Positions 10,601 to 18,042 of a stretch of DNA of 64,000 bases are shown piece by piece. Made by a program: the position numbers and the translations under genes. Each line of letters starts with the position of its first letter. Within the stretch, counting starts at the first letter, position 1. Origin of the DNA: an uncultured Synergistales bacterium (GTDB taxonomy: Bacteria; Synergistota; Synergistia; Synergistales; Aminobacteriaceae); assembly GCA_905234075.1 (NCBI GenBank), contig CAJOGI010000001.1:62001-126000 (forward strand), given 5' to 3'. The notes beneath the pieces are model-generated. The model saw only the letters and a list, made by a program, of their open reading frames with translations. It was not told the origin of the DNA and did not search any database.

Positions 10601-11692
10601 AGCATAACAGATCTTAGGACTGTTCTTATCGAAACTCAGCCTCACGCTGTCAATGTTACCCTGCAAATTATCCTCATCGTCCCCGCAACCCCAATCTCTA
10701 AGATAATCGGAACCTGTTAATGTTACCATGCCTGTTTCGCCCTGCTTAATTGTAATCGGTGAAGGTACGATTGAATCGACCGTAGCGTTTGAGTGAGCCA
10801 CGTCAGGCGAGAAAAATATTTTCAATGTTTTTTCAGCTCTTGTACCATATGCGTTATAAGCGTATATAGTCAGATCATAATATTCACCGTCCGGATATAA
10901 GGCATCTTGGGGTGTTGTCGTTATGGTAATTGTGCATTTTGTCGGGTCATCTGCATAATCAAACTCAATCCCTTTTATGTAGGTATCCGCATTTCTCTTG
11001 ATCGCATGATTACCGTGATCCCACCTTACGGTGTTCGTGCCAGTGAGGTCTACCGAGACCTTAGAACCCTGCATAATTGTAATCTCGTCAGGGCCACTGA
11101 TTGTCGGTGCTTCTTTACTTGCCACAACCTCAATGGTAAAATTCTGCGTCATCATTTCCGGCGTTACTCCTGCCTGCTGATAACCGCACGAAGGATAGCC
11201 ATTAACCGCAAATTGGTATTTGCCAGCCGGTATGCTGTTATTTACGTTGATATAAAGTTCAACATAGTTATTGTTTGCGTCTTTATGCAATTCTGCATTC
11301 GGACGAGCTAGACGCAAATTATCCTTTATCATCGTCTGTACTCCGGGCGTAACACTTTTAGTCTCACCCCGAAATGTATATGTAAATCCGGCCGTTGAGT
11401 TCAGAGATTGAAGATAGGCAGTGTAATGGAAAGGGTCGGCATAAATATTACTACTATCCCTGTCTATTGCAAAGCCAATGTGAAGACTGCCGCCATGAGC
11501 AACCTCTATTGTGGGGTTATTAATTCGCACTATACCCTTGTAGAATCTTCCGTCGCTCCAAGTTGTAGTCTCGGTAGGATCCTGCATCCATATTCCATAT
11601 ACTTTGGCAGCCGCAAACGACGGAGAGCCCAGCAAAGTCAGCAACGCCGCAAGGAGAAAAACTCCCAATAAGAAAAACTTTTTACTTCTCAT
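7634..11692 (-). CDS. Large exported repeat protein with Synergist-CTERM tail
   Basis: Surface or exported protein of 1352 residues; function unknown. Start ATG 11692 is chosen because AGAGGTGG lies 8 bases upstream, whereas the in-frame GTG at 11704 lies inside that Shine-Dalgarno. Residues 1-28 are a signal peptide ending SFAAA. Then come about eleven tandem Ig-like repeats of 80-95 residues, each opening with a pattern like ATIDKNEEVTVKAGG, followed by VFTG, an aromatic W..G turn, NRCEVLVTAS and IYAYNAVG. The best-conserved repeats are nearly identical at DNA level (about 8.7-9.8 kb). The tail is SSGGGCDMGFAG, a hydrophobic helix and KTKHSK, the Synergist-CTERM sorting signal. A promoter and a terminator frame it as a single transcription unit. 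Confidence 0.85.
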   Translation of the reverse strand: MRSKKFFLLGVFLLAALLTLLGSPSFAAAKVYGIWMQDPTETTTWSDGRFYKGIVRINNPTIEVAHGGSLHIGFAIDRDSSNIYADPFHYTAYLQSLNSTAGFTYTFRGETKSVTPGVQTMIKDNLRLARPNAELHKDANNNYVELYINVNNSIPAGKYQFAVNGYPSCGYQQAGVTPEMMTQNFTIEVVASKEAPTISGPDEITIMQGSKVSVDLTGTNTVRWDHGNHAIKRNADTYIKGIEFDYADDPTKCTITITTTPQDALYPDGEYYDLTIYAYNAYGTRAEKTLKIFFSPDVAHSNATVDSIVPSPITIKQGETGMVTLTGSDYLRDWGCGDDEDNLQGNIDSVRLSFDKNSPKICYAYVNVNPDAKAGEHKILIYGFNGAGKLGTDIMEKYIVVNVTLNEDHMKPTIDSDEEVTVVQGGVATATFTGKYAKGWIYDGELSSDIISDITFDYSKSTNRCNVKVTAAENAAVGTYTKKIYALNAIGQKSDPATLTIKVVQNEAHTAATIDADEIISVVPGKTATAVFTGKHVRSWAVDRSDMAKYAWISEIECSYADNPDRCEMYVMTNTSVDAVITTADIKVYAYNAVGQVVTTPAYLHIVAANPDDFKNPVIDEAESVTVIAGGTAKAVFTGQNIRAWDYDRNFSDDIHDIELNYSSNPNRCEVLVTASSNAKAGTYPVTIYAYNAIGEEISSTLKITVTTQTYAPATIDKSAEVSVKAGGTVKAVFTGTNVRAWKYGKLPAAVKAVELDYSSNPNRCEVLVTASSTATAGTYSVPMYAYNEVGQEVSSTLKITVTTDTYAAATIDKNEEVTVKAGGTVRTVFTGKNVNAWKYGNLPSALKAVELNYSTNTNRCEVLVTASSTAEAGTYSTDIYAYNAVGEEVSATLTVTVTEESSSTTYASATIDGNGEVEVIAGGTARAIFTGKNVKTWRYGNLPDGVTAVELNYSTNTNRCEVLVTTSEAVSQDTTATIDIYAYNEVGEVVASPAKLTVSIITEGTSEQPTITTAPSSVNVVPGGTVSAVFKGEGISFWACDNASFLLDGVELSYQDDTNICTVFITASSFLAEGISDDITVTAYNNQGDSVSKTLTVNIVEDTNAPKIDVPPMKDQFKSVVPGGTVKTVLRGTNIVTWTIGNDTPSFLTVVARPKPDDSNICEIFMTAASTAKTSDVITAEADSGYFTVYGHDSTGNETPMPLFIDVVDPSSITSAKPEISGDQSVSVAPGGSVSATFKAANVYDWNYSELTTTELSSVNQNYDRDNDPSTNTVTVVAASTAKEGDYHVTVYAYNENGLEDSADLKVTVSSSGSNSGTGSIGSSGGGCDMGFAGLSVLALALTFMKTKHSK

Positions 11693-11772
11693 ATAATAAA
11701 CCACCTCTTATGAAAAATTAAAATTAAAATATTTTTTTAAGTTAAGCAGATTTAATTGTAGCTTAAATGCGT

Positions 11773-11801
11773 ATTCTATATTACCCCCCACCTCAAATCA
11801 A
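11773..11801 (-). promoter_or_regulatory. Promoter of the Ig-repeat surface protein gene
   Basis: Minus strand TTGATT (11801-11796), 17-base spacer containing a G run, TAGAAT (11778-11773). It sits just past the stop of the upstream GTPase gene. Confidence 0.5.
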
Positions 11802-11808
11802 GATTCAT

Positions 11809-13965
11809 TCATGAATTAATTTTGTAATTTTCGTAAACAAAAAATTCAGGAGCGATTAAGCCGTACTCTTCGGAAAATTCTTTGATTTTATTTTTGTAAC
11901 TGCCGTTTGAAATTAAAGCCGCGTTCGGAAAAGCCAAAACCCATTTTGAAACCGCAAGCCCCGTTATGTAAGGAGCGCAGGCCAAGTCCGACAGACCCGA
12001 CTCAAGACGCGCAAGGTCAACGCTGACGACAGGGACATACTCATTAAAAAGTTTTTGCCAGTTAATATTATTCTTCAATAAATAATCCGACGGGGCTATC
12101 AAAATATTTTCATCGCTGCTCAACGATGACGAAGTTAATTTTATGCACCCAAACGGCATTAACTCGCTAGTGCAGAGCCATTCAAAAGAACTCGCGCTTC
12201 CTTCGGGCAAAGTTTCGAGCCTTAAATTATGAGAGAGACGCGCAAATAATTTCATGCTCATGTTTCTGTCGGCACTAAGGAGCAGAGCTTTTGTCCTGCC
12301 CTCAAAAATTTTCATAGAGAAAAACCGCGACTTGAAAGAATGTTCACGCATTGAAGTTATTAACGAAGAGAAGAGCGAATAAGAAGTAGGAGGTAGGAGG
12401 CAGGAGGCAGGAGGTAACAGGCAGGCGTTAGGAGGTAGGAGGCAGGAGGTAATGCCTTCACTGGCAGCCGCTAATTGTTTTAATTTTTCGATGATCGCGT
12501 CTAATTTCCATTTTAATAAATCAGTTCTTGAGCGTTCAATAATTTTTAGGGCGCGTTTGGCACGTAAAAATAAGACCCGTTCGCGCGAGTTACGGCCAAG
12601 TTCTTTCAAAAAATTAATTATGCCGTCAATATTTGAATTTTTCCATGCGCTTGAATTTCTGTTGAAAAAATTTTCTACGGCAATCTTCGAGGATAACGCG
12701 ATAACTTCAACTTCAGAGCCGTTAAAATTTTTAATACCATTTTTAATTGCGGCGATGTCGCTTGAAATTTTTTCGTCCGCCGTCCTGATAACTTTTCCGG
12801 CCTCCGTGTCATCGCTCTCTAAATCTACTTGAGTGAGAGCGAAAATTATTTCTTCATTCTTAGCTCCAAGCTCATCAAAAAATTTATAGTCAGAGCCTTT
12901 TAATCTTGAGCGTATCGGAATGACATAAATAATAAAATCAAGTTCCGGCAAAATATTTTTCAAAGCCCCCGCACCCGTGAAAGCGTCCCAGCCCGGAGTG
13001 TCAACGAGGCAGATATTTTCGGGGATTAACGCGCCCGGTATTGTAACCTCGACTCTTGCGGCCTCGTTAATACCTCCTAACTCCTCCCTCCTACCTCCTA
13101 CCTCTTCAATGCGTCCGTCCTGATAAAAAATTTTCGCGGATTTTTTTTCGCCTTCTCTGAAAAAAACAGGGACGTTTTTAATATTTATTTTTTCTCCCGT
13201 GATTGCGTTAATAAGCGCGGATTTTCCGCTTCCTGACAAACCTGCAACGCCGACGTTCAAATATGGAGAGCCCAGCGAACGTTTTAAGGCCCTTAATTGC
13301 GCATCGCCGGTGAGAATATTTAATGCAGCGTCAAGATTTTCATTTAACGAATTAAAAATAAAATCGTTTTGAAGAGAATTTTTTTCTGAAATTTTTAACG
13401 GTGCCGGGAACGGCGAGAAAATTCTCCGGGAAATTTCGTGCCTCAAAATTAAATTTTCCTGCTCTAAATCTTTTTTCAGCGTGATGTCGCTCAGGGTCAT
13501 AACACCGGCAACCCGGACGGCCTCAAGAATTTTTACACGCCCGTAATCGTCAGTGATTTCTATAGTGTCGCCATCGTCAGCATCGGAGAGCCACGCGCTT
13601 AACCCTAAAATTTCACTGCCAAATAATTTCAGCGGCCTGCCGTCGGAATTTCTTTGAATGAAAGCGTCAAGCCTGAAGTTTCTATAAATTCCGTCTCCGC
13701 AATATAATTTCCGGTTAAGCGAGAAAAAATTTTCATGACTGCTGTAAATAATATTTTCAAGTTTAGAAATTTTTGAGTGGTCGGACGGGTGGCAAAGTTC
13801 GTACCATTGGTCTAGAGTTTTCGGACAAGTTGAAATTTCGAGCCTCATAAGGCGTAAAAGTTCAGACGAGAAATAAATATCTCTCGACGGAAAAATTACG
13901 GTCAGTCCCGGCTCGCTCGATGAGTTTATAAAATATTTGCGTTCCCATTCAGAAAATTTAATCAT
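11809..13965 (-). CDS. PAS-domain plus dynamin/HSR1-type GTPase, unusual fusion
   Basis: 718 residues from ATG 13965, preferred over TTG 13995 because AAGGA lies seven bases before it. Residues about 30-120 resemble a PAS_3 sensor (ELCHPSDHSKI, RKLYCGDGIYRNFRLD, LFGSEI) and a second PAS-like edge ends LSDITLKKDLEQEN. A GTPase domain follows: P-loop GLSGSGKSALINA (about 242-254), DTPGW (322-326), TQVD (378-381) in place of NKxD, and SSK (435-437). The C-terminal 180 residues are not recognised. Residues about 287-301 and 506-531 are encoded by TAGGAGN repeats that keep the frame. A signal-responsive membrane or assembly GTPase is an inference only. Confidence 0.75.
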   Translation of the reverse strand: MIKFSEWERKYFINSSSEPGLTVIFPSRDIYFSSELLRLMRLEISTCPKTLDQWYELCHPSDHSKISKLENIIYSSHENFFSLNRKLYCGDGIYRNFRLDAFIQRNSDGRPLKLFGSEILGLSAWLSDADDGDTIEITDDYGRVKILEAVRVAGVMTLSDITLKKDLEQENLILRHEISRRIFSPFPAPLKISEKNSLQNDFIFNSLNENLDAALNILTGDAQLRALKRSLGSPYLNVGVAGLSGSGKSALINAITGEKINIKNVPVFFREGEKKSAKIFYQDGRIEEVGGRREELGGINEAARVEVTIPGALIPENICLVDTPGWDAFTGAGALKNILPELDFIIYVIPIRSRLKGSDYKFFDELGAKNEEIIFALTQVDLESDDTEAGKVIRTADEKISSDIAAIKNGIKNFNGSEVEVIALSSKIAVENFFNRNSSAWKNSNIDGIINFLKELGRNSRERVLFLRAKRALKIIERSRTDLLKWKLDAIIEKLKQLAAASEGITSCLLPPNACLLPPASCLLPPTSYSLFSSLITSMREHSFKSRFFSMKIFEGRTKALLLSADRNMSMKLFARLSHNLRLETLPEGSASSFEWLCTSELMPFGCIKLTSSSLSSDENILIAPSDYLLKNNINWQKLFNEYVPVVSVDLARLESGLSDLACAPYITGLAVSKWVLAFPNAALISNGSYKNKIKEFSEEYGLIAPEFFVYENYKINS
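12385..12450 (+). repeat. TAGGAGN dispersed repeat copy 2, inside the GTPase gene
   Basis: About nine heptamer units such as taggaggcaggaggcagg on the plus strand. Read in the GTPase frame (minus) they encode a Leu-Leu-Pro-Pro-x-Ser-Cys type repeat without a stop. Confidence 0.85.
13071..13106 (-). repeat. TAGGAGN dispersed repeat copy 3, inside the GTPase gene
   Basis: Purine-rich on the minus strand, so in sense orientation relative to the gene and opposite to copy 2. It encodes EEVGGRREELGG in the loop between the P-loop and DTPGW. Confidence 0.85.
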
Positions 13966-14028
13966 TTTTTTGTCCTTAATTGTATAATTCTGCAAATAAT
14001 AACATGAGAAAGGATTTAGTTTTCAATA

Positions 14029-15312
14029 ATGAAAAAACTTACTTGGGGCGGAGTTGACTGTCAGAAATTAGCCGAAGAATACGGAACGCCTTTATACGTT
14101 TTCGACACGGGAATAATAAAATCGCGCTGCCGTGAACTCCGCGAAACTTTCATGGAACGCTGGGAAAATACGACCGTGCGTTACGCAAGCAAAGCATTTT
14201 TAATAAAGGAAATGGCACGCATAATAAAAAGCGAGGGGCTTGGGCTTGATGTCGTGTCGCTCGGAGAACTTTACACGGCATTGAAAGCCGGCTTTCCTCC
14301 TGAAAAAATCGAGATGAACGGAAATGCCAAGAGCAGCGAAGAAATTTCTTTTGCGATTAATTCCGGCGTAGGGCGCATTATAGTTGACCACCCTGACGAA
14401 TTAAAAACCATCGAACATTTTGCAAGCCTGAAAGGAATTAAGCAGAAAATTTTAATCCGTGTTGCTCCCGGCGTTGACGCTCACACGCACGCTTATATAG
14501 CGACGGGACAGACTGACAGCAAATTCGGACTTCCTGTTGATATTTCTGAAGGCTCAATGTTAGCGCACTCGATTCAATATGCAATGAAGAGCGAATATCT
14601 TGACTTGAGGGGCTTGCATTTCCACGTGGGTTCACAGCTCTTTGACCCTGACGACAACGTAAAGGGGCTCGAAAAAACTATCGAGCTTATAAAAAAATTG
14701 AAGGACGCTTTCAATTTTACGACGAAGGAATTAAATTGCGGAGGCGGCTTCGGAGCTGTGATAAATCCTTCAGTTTCTCCCGTGAAGTGCGCGGATTTCA
14801 CCGACCCTATGATGAAATTGCTGTATGAGGACTGCAAAAAATATAATCTTGAAATTCCGCAGATAATCATCGAGCCGGGCCGCTGGGTAATTTCAGAAGC
14901 CGGAATAACTCTATACAAAGTCGAGAACATCAAAGAACTTCCGAAGCTGACATACATAGCCGTTGACGGAGGAATGGCCGACAATCCGCGCTACGCTCTC
15001 TATCAGGCTGAATATGAAGCCGTTAATGTCAACGATATTGAAGCTCCGGTTTACGATCCCGGCGACGGCACAAAATTTTCAGTCGTTGGAAAATGCTGTG
15101 AGAGCGGAGATATTTTGATTGACGACGCAAAACTCCCGAAGCTCAAAGCCGGCGACATAATCGCGCTGTACAATTCCGGCGCATATACTTTCAGCATGTC
15201 GAGCAGGTATAACAGACTTCAAAGACCCGCAGTAGTTTTTGTTGAGGGCGGCCGGGCCCGGCTTGTGTCGAAGCGTCAGACGCTCGACGACATGATCAAA
15301 GACGAAATATAA
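14029..15312 (+). CDS. lysA: Diaminopimelate decarboxylase
   Basis: PLP enzyme that converts meso-diaminopimelate to lysine, 427 residues, the usual length. The PLP lysine is in VRYASKAF (K55). HVGSQLF, NCGGGFG, EPGRWVI and the C-terminal GKCCESGDIL (catalytic Cys) are in order, then GAYTFSMSSRYN. It starts 34 bases from the divergent GTPase gene with a weak AAAGGA upstream. It is followed by a repeat and two hairpins, so it is probably transcribed alone. Alanine-racemase-fold relatives such as carboxynorspermidine decarboxylase are less likely given the GKCCESGD motif. Confidence 0.95.
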   Translation: MKKLTWGGVDCQKLAEEYGTPLYVFDTGIIKSRCRELRETFMERWENTTVRYASKAFLIKEMARIIKSEGLGLDVVSLGELYTALKAGFPPEKIEMNGNAKSSEEISFAINSGVGRIIVDHPDELKTIEHFASLKGIKQKILIRVAPGVDAHTHAYIATGQTDSKFGLPVDISEGSMLAHSIQYAMKSEYLDLRGLHFHVGSQLFDPDDNVKGLEKTIELIKKLKDAFNFTTKELNCGGGFGAVINPSVSPVKCADFTDPMMKLLYEDCKKYNLEIPQIIIEPGRWVISEAGITLYKVENIKELPKLTYIAVDGGMADNPRYALYQAEYEAVNVNDIEAPVYDPGDGTKFSVVGKCCESGDILIDDAKLPKLKAGDIIALYNSGAYTFSMSSRYNRLQRPAVVFVEGGRARLVSKRQTLDDMIKDEI

Positions 15313-15314
15313 AA

Positions 15315-15348
15315 CAGGTAGGAGTTAGGAGGTAGGAGGTAGGAGGTA
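15315..15348 (+). repeat. TAGGAGN dispersed repeat copy 4
   Basis: Starts three bases after the lysA stop: caggtaggagttagga then three further taggaggt-type units and an A run. Confidence 0.85.
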
Positions 15349-15359
15349 AAAAATAAAAA

Positions 15360-15395
15360 GCACTTAAAAAAATCTTTCGCAAAAAATTTGAGTGC
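15360..15395 (-). terminator. Hairpin with minus-strand T run
   Basis: Nine-pair stem (15360-15368 with 15387-15395). Read leftwards it is followed by TTTTTATTTTTT, read rightwards it has no T tract, so it would stop minus-strand transcription although no minus-strand gene lies here. Confidence 0.5.
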
Positions 15396-15467
15396 CTGAA
15401 AAAAAATTTTGAATCCTAATTTTTTAATTTGCTTCGTGAATTTTTATAAAGCTTGAAAATTTTTGAA

Positions 15468-15497
15468 ATTTTTGTAGGTGTAAAAGTAGTTGCAAAA
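15468..15497 (+). repeat. 30-base repeat, copy A
   Basis: Begins ATTTTTGTAGGTG and ends AGTAGTTGCAAAA. It matches the reverse complement of 63230-63259 at 29 of 30 bases. Confidence 0.8.
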
Positions 15498-15498
15498 A

Positions 15499-15526
15499 AA
15501 CAGCTCTCGGTATTTTAAGAGCTGTT
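15499..15526. terminator. Hairpin between lysA and thrS
   Basis: Perfect nine-pair stem AACAGCTCT / AGAGCTGTT with a ten-base loop. Leftward it continues into seven T, rightward into TTTCGTGTTTATT, so it may stop lysA readthrough and also a minus-strand transcript. Confidence 0.55.
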
Positions 15527-15534
15527 TCGTGTTT

Positions 15535-15563
15535 ATTATATCATAGGTGCTTTTAATTTTCAA
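15535..15563 (-). promoter_or_regulatory. Orphan minus-strand promoter
   Basis: TTGAAA (15563-15558), 17 bases, TATAAT (15540-15535) reading leftwards. The predicted start near 15528 lies right at the hairpin 15526-15499 and no minus-strand gene follows. Confidence 0.5.
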
Positions 15564-15649
15564 AAAAATTTCTTAACGCTTGATTTATCAAAAGTGTTAT
15601 ACTTTCTAGAAAAAATTTTATTTCATAAATAAGGCAGGTATTTATTTTT

Positions 15650-17551
15650 ATGTTGCAGTTTAAGAATGGCGATAAGTCTTGCGAATTTGATAAGAATGAA
15701 ATAATTTTGCATGACGTTATAAAATCGCTTGGCCTTGATAATAAAAAAATCATAGCGGCAAAATTTAACGGAGAATTAATGGACTTGTCGCGCTGTGTAA
15801 ATTCCGGCGGCGAGGTCGAAGCAGTTTCAGCCGACAGCCCTGAAGGTTTGGAAATTTTACGCCACAGCACGGCGCACTTAATGGCTCAAGCAATTTTGCG
15901 CTTATATCCCGGTTCTCATTTCGGAGTAGGTCCTGCGATTAAGGACGGATTTTATTATGATGTTGACGCAGCCGGAACAATAACGGAAAACGATTTGCCG
16001 AAAATTGAAGCGGAGATGAGAAAAATTGCAGGCGCGGGCGAAAAAGTTTCAAGAGAAGACATGCCAAAAGACGAGGCATTAAAATTTTTCGCCGAAGATC
16101 CTTACAAGACCGAATTAATTTCAGAGATTGACGCTCCTACAGTTTCTGTTTACAAGCAGGGCGAATACGCGGACCTTTGCAGAGGGCCTCACGTTCCCGA
16201 CGCTTCAAAAATTCATAACTTCAAACTTCTTTCAATCGCCGGAGCTTATTGGCGCGGAAGCGAAAAAAATAAAATGCTCACGAGAATTTACGGCACAGCC
16301 TTCGCAAACCCTGACGAGTTAAAAGCATATATAAAGATGCTTGAGGAGGCCAAGCTGAGAGATCACAGAAAACTTGGAAAAGATTTAGACCTCTTCAGCT
16401 TACACGAAGAAGGTCCGGGCTTCCCGTTCTTCCACCCAAAGGGAATGGCAGTCATGAACACTTTGATTGACTTCTGGCGGCGCGAACACAACAAACGCGG
16501 CTACACTGAAATTAAAACTCCGCAGATTTTAGACCGCGAATTATGGATACGTTCGGGACACTGGGATCACTACAGAGAAAATATGTACTTCACTGAAATT
16601 GACGAGAAGCCTTACGCCATTAAGCCCATGAACTGTCCCGGAAGCATTTTGGTTTATAAGACGCAGTTAAGAAGTTACAGAGACTTGCCGATGAGGCTTA
16701 CCGAGCTTGGCTGTGTTCACAGGCACGAGAGGAGCGGAGTTCTACACGGATTAATGCGCGTGCGCTGCTTCACTCAGGACGATGCCCACACATACATTGA
16801 GCCGACAAAAATTAAAGAAGAAGTTACCGCGATTATGGAGCTTGATAAATATTTTTACACTAATGTTTTCGGCTTCAAATATTCAGTCGAACTTTCAACG
16901 CGCCCGGAAGATTCAATGGGAACTGACGAACAGTGGGAGGCTGCCGAGAACGCATTGAAAGACGCTCTTGAAAGCACAAACACCCCCTACACGATTAATC
17001 CCGGCGACGGAGCTTTCTACGGGCCGAAGATTGATTTTCATCTTGAGGACTGTATCGGCAGAACGTGGCAGTGCGGAACTATTCAGCTTGATTTCCAAAT
17101 GCCCGGACGCTTCGGAGTTACCTACATCGGCGAGGACGGAGCAGAACACACGCCCGTTATGATTCACCGCGTTGTTTTCGGAAGCGTTGAGCGTTTCATG
17201 GGAATTTTGATTGAGCATTACGCCGGAGCTTTTCCGTATTGGCTCGCGCCCGTGCAGGTAAAAATTATCCCTATAGCCGACAATCACGTTGACTACGCTA
17301 AAAAATTGCAGGAGACTTTCTTTAATTGGGGGCTTCGCGTTGAGGTTGACACGCGCTCGGAAAAATTAGGAAAGAAGATCCGCGATGCACAGCTTCAGAA
17401 AGTTCCTTATATGCTCGTCGTGGGAGATAAGGAACAGGCTGAAAACAAAGTCGGGGTCCGCGAACGTTCAAAGGGCGATTTAGGCTCAATGACGCTCGAT
17501 GAATTTAAGAACGTTCTCGATAACGAATTTAACCCTTTGAAAAGCAGGTAG
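15650..17551 (+). CDS. thrS: Threonyl-tRNA synthetase
   Basis: Class II aminoacyl-tRNA synthetase that charges tRNA-Thr, 633 residues. Domains in order: N-terminal TGS-like region (1-60), editing domain with HSTAHLMAQA and YADLCRGPH, the catalytic core with MNCPGSILVY (zinc-binding Cys), RLTELGCVHRHERSGVLHGLMRVR (motif 2 region) and the motif 3 region, then the anticodon domain. AAGGCAGG lies upstream of the ATG. A TATACT box at 15598-15603 could be the -10, but a good -35 is not evident. The last residues KSR and the TAG stop come from a TAGGAGN repeat, the same ending as in iscS. Confidence 0.96.
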   Translation: MLQFKNGDKSCEFDKNEIILHDVIKSLGLDNKKIIAAKFNGELMDLSRCVNSGGEVEAVSADSPEGLEILRHSTAHLMAQAILRLYPGSHFGVGPAIKDGFYYDVDAAGTITENDLPKIEAEMRKIAGAGEKVSREDMPKDEALKFFAEDPYKTELISEIDAPTVSVYKQGEYADLCRGPHVPDASKIHNFKLLSIAGAYWRGSEKNKMLTRIYGTAFANPDELKAYIKMLEEAKLRDHRKLGKDLDLFSLHEEGPGFPFFHPKGMAVMNTLIDFWRREHNKRGYTEIKTPQILDRELWIRSGHWDHYRENMYFTEIDEKPYAIKPMNCPGSILVYKTQLRSYRDLPMRLTELGCVHRHERSGVLHGLMRVRCFTQDDAHTYIEPTKIKEEVTAIMELDKYFYTNVFGFKYSVELSTRPEDSMGTDEQWEAAENALKDALESTNTPYTINPGDGAFYGPKIDFHLEDCIGRTWQCGTIQLDFQMPGRFGVTYIGEDGAEHTPVMIHRVVFGSVERFMGILIEHYAGAFPYWLAPVQVKIIPIADNHVDYAKKLQETFFNWGLRVEVDTRSEKLGKKIRDAQLQKVPYMLVVGDKEQAENKVGVRERSKGDLGSMTLDEFKNVLDNEFNPLKSR

Positions 17552-17577
17552 GAATTAGGAGTTAGGAGGTAGGAGGT
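17545..17577 (+). repeat. TAGGAGN dispersed repeat copy 5
   Basis: Includes the thrS stop codon (aaaagcaggtagg), then gaattagga, gttaggaggt and aggaggtt. A short reverse-orientation piece (aattcctacctt) follows at 17587-17598. Confidence 0.85.
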
Positions 17578-17626
17578 TATGTTGTTAATTCCTACCTTCT
17601 GATTGAAATTAGGAGATAAGGACAAA

Positions 17627-17983
17627 ATGAAAGATAACGTACTCGAAAAAAGCAAAGCCTTTGCAGTGAGAATTATAAGGCTTTATCAATTTTTAACTAA
17701 TAATAAAAAAGAGTATGTTATTTCAAAACAAATTCTGCGCTCCGGCACCAGCATTGGAGCAAACATTACTGAAGCTAAAAGCGGTTTTAGCAAAAAAGAT
17801 TTTGTAGCTAAAATGTATATAGCTTTCAAAGAATGTTCAGAAACTCTTTATTGGCTGGATTTGCTATTTGAAACAGATTATTTAACGAAAGAGCAATATA
17901 ATTCTATTTATTCTGATACAGTTGAGTTAAGAAAAATTCTTTCATCAATCACAAAAACTGCGCGAGAAAATGAAGATAGTTAA
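17627..17983 (+). CDS. Four-helix bundle protein (S23 / 23S rRNA intervening-sequence family)
   Basis: 118 residues from ATG 17627 (AAGGACAAA directly before; the TTG at 17603 is less likely). The family pattern is clear: MKDNVLEKSKAFAVRIIRLY, ILRSGTSIGANITEAKSGFSKKDFVAKM, AFKECSETLYWLDLL, and LRKILSSITKTARE. These proteins form four-helix bundles; they were first noted within rRNA intervening sequences and their function is unsettled. The gene is bracketed by TAGGAGN repeats in opposite orientation and lies between thrS and the rng operon, suggesting a small mobile or cargo unit. Confidence 0.88.
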   Translation: MKDNVLEKSKAFAVRIIRLYQFLTNNKKEYVISKQILRSGTSIGANITEAKSGFSKKDFVAKMYIAFKECSETLYWLDLLFETDYLTKEQYNSIYSDTVELRKILSSITKTARENEDS

Positions 17984-17998
17984 AAATTTTTTGTCTTT

Positions 17999-18031
17999 TA
18001 CCTCCTACTTCCTACCTCCTAACTCCTACCT
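17999..18031 (-). repeat. TAGGAGN dispersed repeat copy 6
   Basis: Pyrimidine-rich on the plus strand (acctcctacttcctacctcc). It is the inverted partner of copy 5 around the four-helix-bundle gene and leaves the next gene without a Shine-Dalgarno. Confidence 0.85.
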
Positions 18032-18042
18032 GATAAAAAATT

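Larger units (their letters stand above)
15313..15649. other. Structured spacer between lysA and thrS
   Basis: No gene. It holds a TAGGAGN repeat, two hairpins whose T-runs are on the minus strand, a 30-base repeat shared with the 63.2 kb spacer, and a strong-looking minus-strand promoter. No T-box or lysine riboswitch features were recognised. Confidence 0.7.

Noticed and set aside
12385-12450. TAGGAGN arrays as CRISPR or as satellite of a CRISPR
   Set aside because: Units are 7 bases with no spacers of constant length and no cas genes are present.
15313-15649. T-box or lysine riboswitch before thrS or after lysA
   Set aside because: No T-box core, specifier loop or L-box pattern was recognised; hairpins have T runs on the opposite strand.
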